From: Spirochaetales bacterium
Lineage (GTDB): Bacteria > Spirochaetota > Spirochaetia > SZUA-6 > DRHE01
NCBI GenBank assembly: GCA_016930895.1
Contig: JAFGFV010000028.1
Span: forward strand, 1-8,209
Direction: 5' to 3'
Length of the DNA stretch: 8,209 nucleotides
Positions 1 to 4,639 of this stretch are shown piece by piece (the stretch's first letter is position 1; every line of letters begins with the position of its first letter). The translations under genes were made by a program, and so were the position numbers. The notes beneath the pieces are model-generated. The model was given only the letters and a program-made list of their open reading frames with translations, made no database searches and was not told where the DNA came from.

Positions 1-114
1 GGCAGCACCAGCGGCGCCAACGGCGGCAGCAGCACCAAGGGCAGCACGGACAATCACCGCCCGGGTGTGGACCGGGCGTACGGGGACATCCGGGGAACGA
101 GCAATCCGGGCTAG
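1..114 (+). CDS. C-terminal tail of an upstream protein (partial), Gly/Ser/Asn-rich
   Basis: Frame 1 is open from the left edge and ends at a TAG at 112-114, giving 37 residues. The tail starts GSTSGANGGSSTKGSTDN and ends RGTSNPG. The Gly/Ser/Thr/Asn-rich start looks like a disordered linker or low-complexity tail, as seen at the ends of secreted or surface proteins. No domain can be recognised in so short a piece, so no function is assigned. The gap to the next start codon is 38 bases. The frame could be open by chance, but its composition is not like the arginine/proline-rich shadow frames elsewhere in the window, which favours real coding. Confidence 0.5.
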   Translation, partial: GSTSGANGGSSTKGSTDNHRPGVDRAYGDIRGTSNPG

Positions 115-117
115 AAT
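112..117 (+). promoter_or_regulatory. Possible -10 element (TAGAAT) for the transglutaminase-like gene
   Basis: TAGAAT matches the sigma-70 -10 consensus at five of six positions and overlaps the stop codon of the upstream gene. No good -35 hexamer is seen 16-18 bases upstream. A start of transcription near 124 would leave a leader of about 29 bases before the GTG at 153. This is weak evidence for a separate promoter. Confidence 0.3.
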
Positions 118-152
118 CATGAAGGCGGGCCCCGGGACTCAGGAGGGCAGCG

Positions 153-1370
153 GTGCGCAGTGCCTGGACATCACGAAGACTGTCACGGGCGGCGAAGCCG
201 GTGTCGTGCGCCCTGGCGGGCGCGGTGCTGTGGGCCGCCGCAGCGGCGCACGCTCCCTGCCTGGACGTCACCTCCCCCGCCGGCTTCTCCATCGATCTAC
301 CCTCCGGCTTCGCCGCCGGGGAGGGAGACCAGAAGACCCGGTTTTCCTACCTCGCTCCCGACGGGCGCATGGAACTCGCCGTCCTGATCTACGAGCCCGA
401 CCGGTTCGCTTCGCCCCAGCTCATGGCCGAGGAGCTCCTCGGAACGTTAGGCTCTAGCGGAGAGCGCTCCAGCTTTACCTACGAGGGCCGGGAAGCGGTG
501 ATTGCGGACATCGCCTTTAACCTTGCCGGCGGACCCCGGAAGGGCTATGCGCTGTTCCTGGCCGGAGGGGAGGAAAGCGCGTACGCTCTGCTCGCGCACG
601 CCGAGGCTTCGCGGTTCGAGGCGAACGGTGAGCTGGTGATCTCCTGCCTGGACGCGTTCGCCGTCGACCGCGCCGCCCGGCGGCACCCCGGGCCCGTCAG
701 CCAATTCCTGCTCGAGTGGCCGCCGCGGCGCAGCGAATGGAAGCCCGCCCGCCTGCCCGGTGGACCGCAAGCGCTGCCGTGGAGCAGCGAGGAGGCCCGG
801 CACGAGCTGTACGTTGCCCAGCGGGAGCACCGGGTCCTCTCCAGCTACGCGGAGAGCCGCACGCTCTGGGTCGACGCCTGGGGGCGCTTCTACCGGATGG
901 TCTACCGCGAGTCCGCAGCCCGGCTGCAGGAGGTTACCGACGCCTTTGCCCGCCTTCTTCCCGCCGACGACCCAACGGAGAGCGCCCGGAGGGTCCTGGC
1001 CTGGGTGCAGGGGTTCACGTTCGAGCGCGACGTTTCGGGCCTCGACTTCGTCCCTCCCCTTGCCGCGGCCTTCGAAGCCAGGGGCGACTGCGACGCCCGC
1101 GCCATGGTCATGGCGATCATTCTGGAGGGCATGGGCATCGACTGCCTGCTCATGCTCTCCCGGGAGTACTCCCACGCCATGCTCGGCGTGGCCGTTCCCG
1201 GCGCGGGAGTCCGGTTCCCCTGGGGCGGCCGGGAGTACCTGGTCGCAGAGACCACGGCCAAGGTCGGGATCGGGATGATCGACGCCTCGCAGGCGGACTT
1301 CTCGAAATGGCTGGGGGTGGAGCTCGGGGAACCTCACGGGGAACCTCACGGGGAACCTCGCCGGGAATAG
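153..1370 (+). CDS. Exported transglutaminase-like cysteine protease-fold protein
   Basis: The 405-residue protein starts at GTG, chosen because AGGAGGG (141-147) lies 5 bases upstream. Residues 1-34 look like a Sec signal peptide: a basic n-region (RR, R, K), a hydrophobic stretch around CALAGAVLWAAAAA, and a likely signal peptidase I site after AHA. Cys36 does not sit in a lipobox. Residues 40-180 are a beta-rich region (GFSIDLPSGF onward) of unknown type. Residues 270-380 resemble a transglutaminase-like core: ARGDCDARA gives candidate nucleophile Cys313, YSHAML gives His341, and Glu366 in VAETT could be the third residue, where Asp is more usual. Family members are proteases, amidases, cross-linkers or inactive binding proteins; which applies here is not visible. 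Activity in the periplasm or outside is inferred from the signal peptide. The C-terminus carries three GEP(H/R) repeats. No substrate can be named. Confidence 0.75.
   Translation: MRSAWTSRRLSRAAKPVSCALAGAVLWAAAAAHAPCLDVTSPAGFSIDLPSGFAAGEGDQKTRFSYLAPDGRMELAVLIYEPDRFASPQLMAEELLGTLGSSGERSSFTYEGREAVIADIAFNLAGGPRKGYALFLAGGEESAYALLAHAEASRFEANGELVISCLDAFAVDRAARRHPGPVSQFLLEWPPRRSEWKPARLPGGPQALPWSSEEARHELYVAQREHRVLSSYAESRTLWVDAWGRFYRMVYRESAARLQEVTDAFARLLPADDPTESARRVLAWVQGFTFERDVSGLDFVPPLAAAFEARGDCDARAMVMAIILEGMGIDCLLMLSREYSHAMLGVAVPGAGVRFPWGGREYLVAETTAKVGIGMIDASQADFSKWLGVELGEPHGEPHGEPRRE
1325..1360 (+). repeat. Three tandem 12-bp repeats encoding GEPH-GEPH-GEPR
   Basis: The unit CGGGGAACCTCA occurs at 1325-1336 and 1337-1348, and once more at 1349-1360 with a final G instead of A. 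The unit length is a multiple of three, so copy-number change would keep the frame. It adds a short charged Gly-Glu-Pro-His tail to the exported protein, just before its stop at 1368-1370. Confidence 0.9.
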
Positions 1371-1445
1371 GCGAGCGGCGGGAGAGGCGGCCTGCTCTAA
1401 GCCGACCTGGTTGGCACGGGCCCGCTCGACAGCGAACCGCTCGAG

Positions 1446-1474
1446 TTGACAGTCGATCAGCTCTGACCTACCAT
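1446..1474 (+). promoter_or_regulatory. Sigma-70 type promoter for the DUF533 gene
   Basis: A perfect -35 TTGACA (1446-1451) is followed after exactly 17 bases by TACCAT (1469-1474), four of six matches to the -10 consensus. Transcription would start near 1481, leaving a leader of about 32 bases before the ATG at 1513. The preceding gene ends at 1370, so this promoter could separate the DUF533 gene from its upstream neighbour. Confidence 0.65.
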
Positions 1475-1512
1475 CCAGGAACGGCGAGAGCCGCAGAAAA
1501 GGAGAAGTCAAA

Positions 1513-2358
1513 ATGAGGATCCAAGACCTGTTGGGGGTGGTGGCCCAGTCCGGTCTGACCCGGTCTTCCACCGACCGGCTCCGGAGCTCTCTCGGAGGCG
1601 GGGGCCTGTTGGACAGCCTCGGCGGGATGCTCGGGGGAGGGGCCGGTGGGGGCTACCAGGGCGGTGGAGCTGCGGGCGGACTGCTCGACGGCCTGGTGGG
1701 AGGCCAGGGGGGTTCCGCGACCTCCGGGAGCGGAGTGCTGGGCAGCATCCTGGGCGACGCCGGGCGCCTGGTGGGCGGCAACAAGAACCTGGCCATCGGT
1801 GGACTCGGCGCCCTGGCAGGGGCCCTCATGGGCGGCAGCAGGAGGGGCCTGGGCGGTGCCGTCCGCGGCGGCCTCGGGGGCGGTGTCATGGCCGTGCTTG
1901 GGGCCATGGCGTTCCAGGCTCTCAAGAACCGGGCCGGCCAGCAGACCAGGGTTCCCCTCGGGCTTGCCGAACCGCAGACCCCGGAGGAGCGCGCCCAGCT
2001 GGAGCGCAACGCCGAGCTCGTCCTCAAGGCCATGATCAACGCCGCCAAGGCGGACGGCCGAATCGACGAGGGGGAGATCAGCCGTTTGATCGGCAAGGTC
2101 CAGGAAGGGGGCGCGGACCAGGAAGAGCTGGAGTTCCTGAAGCGGGAGATGGCCGGTCCGATGGAGACCGCCGAGCTGGTCGCGGCCGCCAAGGGCGAGC
2201 CGGAGCTCGCGGCCGAGCTGTACGGCGCCTCACTCCTGGCCATCGAAGTCGATACCCCCGCCGAACAGCGGTATCTCCAGGACCTCGCCGCCTCGCTGGG
2301 TCTGGAGCCGGAGGTCACCAGGGCCCTGCACCGGGCGGTCGGGCTGGAGCAGGCCTGA
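1513..2358 (+). CDS. DUF533 (YebE-like) protein with Gly-rich N-terminus and TerB-like C-terminal domain
   Basis: The 281-residue protein starts at ATG with AAGGAG (1499-1504) 8 bases upstream. Residues 1-25 form a short amphipathic start (MRIQDLLGVVAQSG). Residues 28-130 are very rich in glycine with interspersed Leu/Ala/Met, including a hydrophobic GLGGAVRGGLGGGVMAVLG segment that could insert in or lie on the membrane. Residues 158-278 are helical and resemble the TerB/DUF533 fold, with an acidic motif NAAKADGRIDEGE (176-188) typical of TerB-like domains and a second half ending in SLGLEPEVTRALH. E. coli YebE is the best known relative; its function is not established, and reported links to envelope stress are from memory. 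Length suits the family. A membrane-associated helical protein is likely; the biochemical role is unknown. Confidence 0.88.
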   Translation: MRIQDLLGVVAQSGLTRSSTDRLRSSLGGGGLLDSLGGMLGGGAGGGYQGGGAAGGLLDGLVGGQGGSATSGSGVLGSILGDAGRLVGGNKNLAIGGLGALAGALMGGSRRGLGGAVRGGLGGGVMAVLGAMAFQALKNRAGQQTRVPLGLAEPQTPEERAQLERNAELVLKAMINAAKADGRIDEGEISRLIGKVQEGGADQEELEFLKREMAGPMETAELVAAAKGEPELAAELYGASLLAIEVDTPAEQRYLQDLAASLGLEPEVTRALHRAVGLEQA

Positions 2359-2401
2359 GGGAACTCTCGGGGCTGTTCGTGCGGACATCCCAGGGCAGAG
2401 A

Positions 2402-2908
2402 GTGATCCGGATAGTAGCCTTTCAGGCGCGGCACTGGGACTCCGTCTGGCGGGTCCTGGAGCCCGTGTTCCGTGCGGGGGAGACCTACGCATTCTCGCCG
2501 GACATCACGCAGGAGGAAGCCCGCCGCCTCTGGATCGACGTGCCTGCCCGCACCTTCGTGGCCGCGGAGGACGCGAAAACCGGCGAGGTCGTGCTGGGCA
2601 CCTACTATCTCAAGCCCAACCAGCCGTCCTTGGGAGCCCACGTCTGCAACTGCGGCTACGTGGTGGCCCAACATGCGCGCGGCCGGGGAATCGCTTCAGC
2701 CATGTGCGAGCATTCGCAGGCCGAGGCCCGAGGCATGGGGTTCCGGGCCATGCAGTACAACCTGGTAGTGGTCAGCAACGAGGGGGCCGTCCGCCTGTGG
2801 AAGAAGCACGGCTTCACCGTGGTGGGCGTCCTGCCCGGCGCCTTCCGGCACCCTCGCCTCGGGTATGTGGACGCCCTGGTGATGTTCAAACAGCTCCTGA
2901 ATGGATGA
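2402..2908 (+). CDS. GNAT-family N-acetyltransferase, Mpr1-like
   Basis: The 168-residue protein transfers an acetyl group from acetyl-CoA to an amine, by homology to GNAT enzymes. It starts at GTG with a modest AGGG (2392-2395) 6 bases upstream. Motif A is clear: strand CGYVVA (84-89) followed by the acetyl-CoA pyrophosphate loop QHARGRGIASAM (90-101). Motif B is seen in N126-EGAVRLWKKHGF. The segment GTYYLKPNQPS..HVCNCGYVV (66-88) resembles, from memory, the GNAT group of yeast Mpr1, which acetylates the proline analogue azetidine-2-carboxylate and protects against oxidative stress. That substrate is only a suggestion. The gap to the DUF533 gene is 43 bases with no clear terminator, so co-transcription is plausible. 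Confidence 0.9.
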   Translation: MIRIVAFQARHWDSVWRVLEPVFRAGETYAFSPDITQEEARRLWIDVPARTFVAAEDAKTGEVVLGTYYLKPNQPSLGAHVCNCGYVVAQHARGRGIASAMCEHSQAEARGMGFRAMQYNLVVVSNEGAVRLWKKHGFTVVGVLPGAFRHPRLGYVDALVMFKQLLNG

Positions 2909-2912
2909 CCAT

Positions 2913-2932
2913 CCTGCCGGCAAACCGGCTGG
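2913..2932 (+). other. Stem-loop directly after the acetyltransferase stop codon
   Basis: GCCGG (2916-2920) and CCGGC (2925-2929) enclose a CAAA loop, and CC/GG (2913-2914 with 2931-2932) extend the stem past a T-T mismatch. It begins 4 bases after the stop. No T-run follows, so it is not a standard intrinsic terminator. It may stabilise the 3' end of the mRNA or mark a factor-dependent stop. Confidence 0.35.
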
Positions 2933-2980
2933 AACCGTGCCTGTCGACTCCTCCCGAGATCCATGCGCGCCCAGACCATA

Positions 2981-3009
2981 TTGACAGCGCGAGATTCGCG
3001 GGGTAGATT
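2981..3009 (+). promoter_or_regulatory. Strong sigma-70 type promoter upstream of a small open frame and rsgA
   Basis: TTGACA (2981-2986) is a perfect -35, the spacer is exactly 17 bases, and TAGATT (3004-3009) matches the -10 consensus at four of six positions. It lies in one of the less G+C-rich patches of the window. Transcription would start around 3016, about 26 bases before the ATG of the small open frame and about 314 bases before the rsgA start. Confidence 0.75.
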
Positions 3010-3019
3010 CAACCGAATC
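2993..3019. promoter_or_regulatory. Operator-like inverted repeat overlapping the promoter
   Basis: GATTCG (2993-2998) and CGAATC (3014-3019) are perfect 6-base inverted arms with centres 21 bases apart, about two helical turns. They bracket the -10 element and the expected transcription start. This suits the binding site of a dimeric repressor. The regulator is unknown, and a chance 6-base match is possible. Confidence 0.4.
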
Positions 3020-3041
3020 CACGAGCAGAAGGAGGTCGTTT

Positions 3042-3110
3042 ATGTCGGCTGCTGCCCAGCAAACCGCCCTGTGTCGGGAATACGGGCAGGAAAGGCCGCC
3101 TGCGGACTGA
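3042..3110 (+). CDS. Short open frame of 22 codons with a perfect ribosome binding site
   Basis: ATG at 3042 follows AAGGAGGT (3029-3036) by 5 bases, the strongest ribosome binding site in the window. The frame ends at TGA 3108-3110. The peptide starts MSAAAQQTALCREYGQ and ends in PPAD. It has no transmembrane stretch and no run of a single regulatory amino acid, so it is not a classic amino-acid attenuator peptide. It could be a leader peptide for rsgA, a free small protein, or the start of a gene destroyed by mutation. The same frame stays open after the TGA and continues into rsgA without another stop, but the intervening 73 codons look non-coding. No family is recognised. Confidence 0.5.
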   Translation: MSAAAQQTALCREYGQERPPAD

Positions 3111-3116
3111 TCCACC

Positions 3117-3134
3117 CGTCGGCGTAAGCCGGCG
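3117..3134 (+). other. Hairpin with GUAA (GNRA) tetraloop just after the small frame
   Basis: CGTCGGC (3117-3123) pairs with GCCGGCG (3128-3134) in a 7-pair stem including one G-U pair, closed by a GUAA tetraloop on a C-G pair, an unusually stable arrangement. It begins 6 bases after the TGA of the 22-codon frame, so a ribosome stopping there would cover its foot. No T-run follows. A structured leader or attenuation role is inferred. Confidence 0.5.
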
Positions 3135-3285
3135 CACAGGCGCTCCCCGCAGCGGGATCGGCGCGGTCGTTCGCTTGCTCGCTTTCTCCCCCCGATTCTT
3201 TCCCCGTACAGGACATCCACACACCCACGACAGGCCTGGCTTGCGGCCACGCCAGGTTCGACGGACGCGCGCCCTTGCGGCGGCC

Positions 3286-3319
3286 GGAGCTCTAGGGAGC
3301 TCGGAGCTCTACAGAGCTC
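3286..3319. repeat. Two 17-bp tandem units holding four GAGCTC palindromes
   Basis: GGAGCTCTAGGGAGCTC (3286-3302) is followed directly by GGAGCTCTACAGAGCTC (3303-3319), 15 of 17 positions identical. GAGCTC occurs at 3287, 3297, 3304 and 3314, with starts spaced 10, 7 and 10 bases apart. Because each hexamer is its own complement, the block can fold in several ways. It ends one base before the GAGGG that probably serves as the rsgA ribosome binding site. Confidence 0.85.
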
Positions 3320-3329
3320 GAGGGCGCCA

Positions 3330-4502
3330 GTGTCACGGAAAGCAATGTACAAGAAAGAAACAGACGACGCTCGCTCCCCCGGCCGCCTGCCCGGGGATGC
3401 GGCAGTCAGGCCCGCCGGGGAAACCCCGGGCTTGAAAGATTGGGGATGGAATCCCGAACGCGAAGCGAGGGCGGCGGGACTGCTCCCAGAGGGCCTGCGC
3501 GTTGCCCGGGTCACCGAACGAGGCCAGGACCTGTACACGGTGACCGACGGCGCCGCGGTCAGGCATGCGACAGTGTCCGGGGCCTTCGGCTACCGGGCCG
3601 CACTGCCTTCGGACTACCCAGTGACCGGGGATTTCGTGGCCTGCCGCGTGGAGGGCGACCGCTGGGTGGTCGAGGCGGTGCTTCCCCGCGAGGGGACGCT
3701 CTCCCGCAAGGCGGCCGGTCGCCGGGCAGAAGAGCAGGTGCTGGCGGCGAACCTCGACGTTGCCTTCCTGGTGTTCGCCGTGGACGGCGGCCGGGGGTTC
3801 GTTCCCCGCCTGGTGGAGCGGCTCCTGACCCTGGTCAGGGAGGGCGGCGCCATGCCGCTCATCCTGCTGAACAAGGCCGACCTGGCCGAAAGCCTCGATC
3901 AGTGCGTCGCCGAGGCGCAGCAGGCGGCTCCCGGCGTGGAGGTGCTGGCTACTTCGGCGCGCACCGGGCTGAACCTGGAGCACCTGCAGAGACACCTCGC
4001 GCCAGGCCGGACCTACTGCCTCCTCGGGAAGTCGGGAGTCGGCAAGTCCTCCCTGGTCAATGCCCTCTTTGGCCGGGAAATCGCGGGAACCGCGGAAGTC
4101 CGCGGTTCGGACCGCAAGGGGCGGCACACCACTTCCAGCCGGCAGCTGCTCCGCCTGCCGGGCGGGGCCCTGCTCCTCGATACCCCCGGGCTGCGGGAGG
4201 CGGCCTTGTGGGCCGACGAGGCGAGCGTGGACGAAGCCTTCCCGGACGTGGCGGCCCTGGCGGCGCAGTGCCGCTTCCGGGACTGCGAGCACGGGGACGA
4301 ACCGGGGTGCGCCGTCCGGGAGGCCCTGGAGGACGGCACCCTGGACCCTGAGCGTTACGAGAGCTACCTGGAGTACCGGCGGGAGGTGCGCCACCATCGC
4401 CTCATGGGAGACGCCGCAGCCCAGCGCCGCGAGCGGATGCGCTGGAAGAACATCTCCCGGCTGCAGAAGGAGATCAGCCGGGAGCGGGACAAACGGCGGT
4501 AG
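3330..4502 (+). CDS. rsgA: Ribosome small-subunit-dependent GTPase A (circularly permuted GTPase)
   Basis: RsgA binds the nearly mature 30S subunit in the cytoplasm and uses GTP hydrolysis to check its final assembly. The motifs appear in the permuted order of the family: G4 NKAD (181-184), G5 TSAR (208-211), G1 GKSGVGKSS (233-241), switch I Thr in RHTTSS (266-270), G3 DTPG (284-287). An OB-fold-like region precedes them (about 55-120). The C-terminal zinc site is intact: Cys314, Cys319, His321, Cys327. The start is uncertain. GTG 3330 has GAGGG (3320-3324) 5 bases upstream; ATG 3345 opens A-rich codons behind a weaker GGAA; family similarity seems to begin only at LKDWGW (residue 35, codon TTG at 3432), which would give 356 residues, nearer the usual length. 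The sequence style suits the RsgA subgroup that often occurs as a second copy. It is probably transcribed from 2981. Confidence 0.95.
   Translation: MSRKAMYKKETDDARSPGRLPGDAAVRPAGETPGLKDWGWNPEREARAAGLLPEGLRVARVTERGQDLYTVTDGAAVRHATVSGAFGYRAALPSDYPVTGDFVACRVEGDRWVVEAVLPREGTLSRKAAGRRAEEQVLAANLDVAFLVFAVDGGRGFVPRLVERLLTLVREGGAMPLILLNKADLAESLDQCVAEAQQAAPGVEVLATSARTGLNLEHLQRHLAPGRTYCLLGKSGVGKSSLVNALFGREIAGTAEVRGSDRKGRHTTSSRQLLRLPGGALLLDTPGLREAALWADEASVDEAFPDVAALAAQCRFRDCEHGDEPGCAVREALEDGTLDPERYESYLEYRREVRHHRLMGDAAAQRRERMRWKNISRLQKEISRERDKRR
3415..3429 (+). other. Perfect GC hairpin within the 5' end of the rsgA frame
   Basis: CCGGGG (3415-3420) and CCCCGG (3424-3429) form six G-C pairs around an AAA triloop. 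It lies 3 bases before the TTG at 3432, where family similarity begins. If translation starts at 3330 or 3345 it is inside the coding region; if it starts at 3432 it would be a hairpin at the ribosome binding site. Confidence 0.5.
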
Positions 4503-4512
4503 CGCTTGAGCC

Positions 4513-4543
4513 GGGAGGGCGCCGCCTCCCCAGCGCGGGAGGC
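4513..4543 (+). other. Two mutually exclusive hairpins after rsgA
   Basis: GGGAGG (4513-4518) can pair with CCTCCC (4525-4530), six pairs with a 6-base loop. The same middle strand, GCCTCCC (4524-4530), can instead pair with GGGAGGC (4537-4543), seven pairs with a 6-base loop. They sit 10 to 40 bases after the rsgA stop. No T-run follows either, so an intrinsic terminator of standard form is not supported. Confidence 0.45.
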
Positions 4544-4585
4544 CAACTGCACCACCCGGGGGTAGCGTGCCTCGGTGCGGACAGG

Positions 4586-4591
4586 TATCAT
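4586..4591 (+). promoter_or_regulatory. Possible -10 element (TATCAT) for the glycosyltransferase operon
   Basis: TATCAT matches the -10 consensus at five of six positions and lies 48 bases upstream of the GTG at 4640. The expected -35 position holds no recognisable hexamer (TAGCGT at 17 bases). If used, it may need an activator. Otherwise the three-gene set is read through from rsgA. Confidence 0.35.
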
Positions 4592-4639
4592 GGCGGGAAT
4601 GGTGCACCCCGGAGACCGCGAGCGAAGGGACAGAGGGCC

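Larger units (their letters stand above)
2909..3329. other. 421-base gene-poor region with promoter, small open frame, hairpins and palindromes
   Basis: This is the only gap over 300 bases. No long frame in it looks like protein; the frames are Arg/Pro/Ser-rich and lack recognisable domains. It holds, in order: a stem-loop (2913-2932), a near-consensus promoter (2981-3009), an inverted repeat on that promoter (2993-3019), a 22-codon frame with a perfect ribosome binding site (3029-3110), a hairpin with a GUAA tetraloop (3117-3134), a pyrimidine-rich patch (about 3180-3206), an inverted repeat CCTGGC/GCCAGG (3235-3256) and four GAGCTC palindromes (3287-3319). No second promoter is evident close to rsgA, so this may be the rsgA leader. 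Confidence 0.7.

Noticed and set aside
447..1571. 374-residue minus-strand open frame opposite the transglutaminase-like gene
   Set aside because: The translation is Arg/Pro/Gly/Gln-rich with no recognisable motif, and the plus-strand frame has a signal peptide, a good ribosome binding site and a Cys/His core.
3286..3319. CRISPR-like or insertion-sequence end
   Set aside because: The units abut without spacers and there is no transposase or flanking target duplication.
3042..4502. Read-through of the TGA at 3108-3110 (for example selenocysteine) joining the small frame to rsgA
   Set aside because: The frame is open, but the 73 codons between are Arg/Ser/Pro-rich and unlike protein, and the TGA is not in a recognisable redox motif. 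The hairpin after it does not resemble a known bacterial SECIS by eye.
3333..4607. 424-residue open frame on the minus strand opposite rsgA
   Set aside because: It is a shadow of rsgA created by high third-position G+C. It shows no domain, while the plus strand carries every RsgA motif in order.
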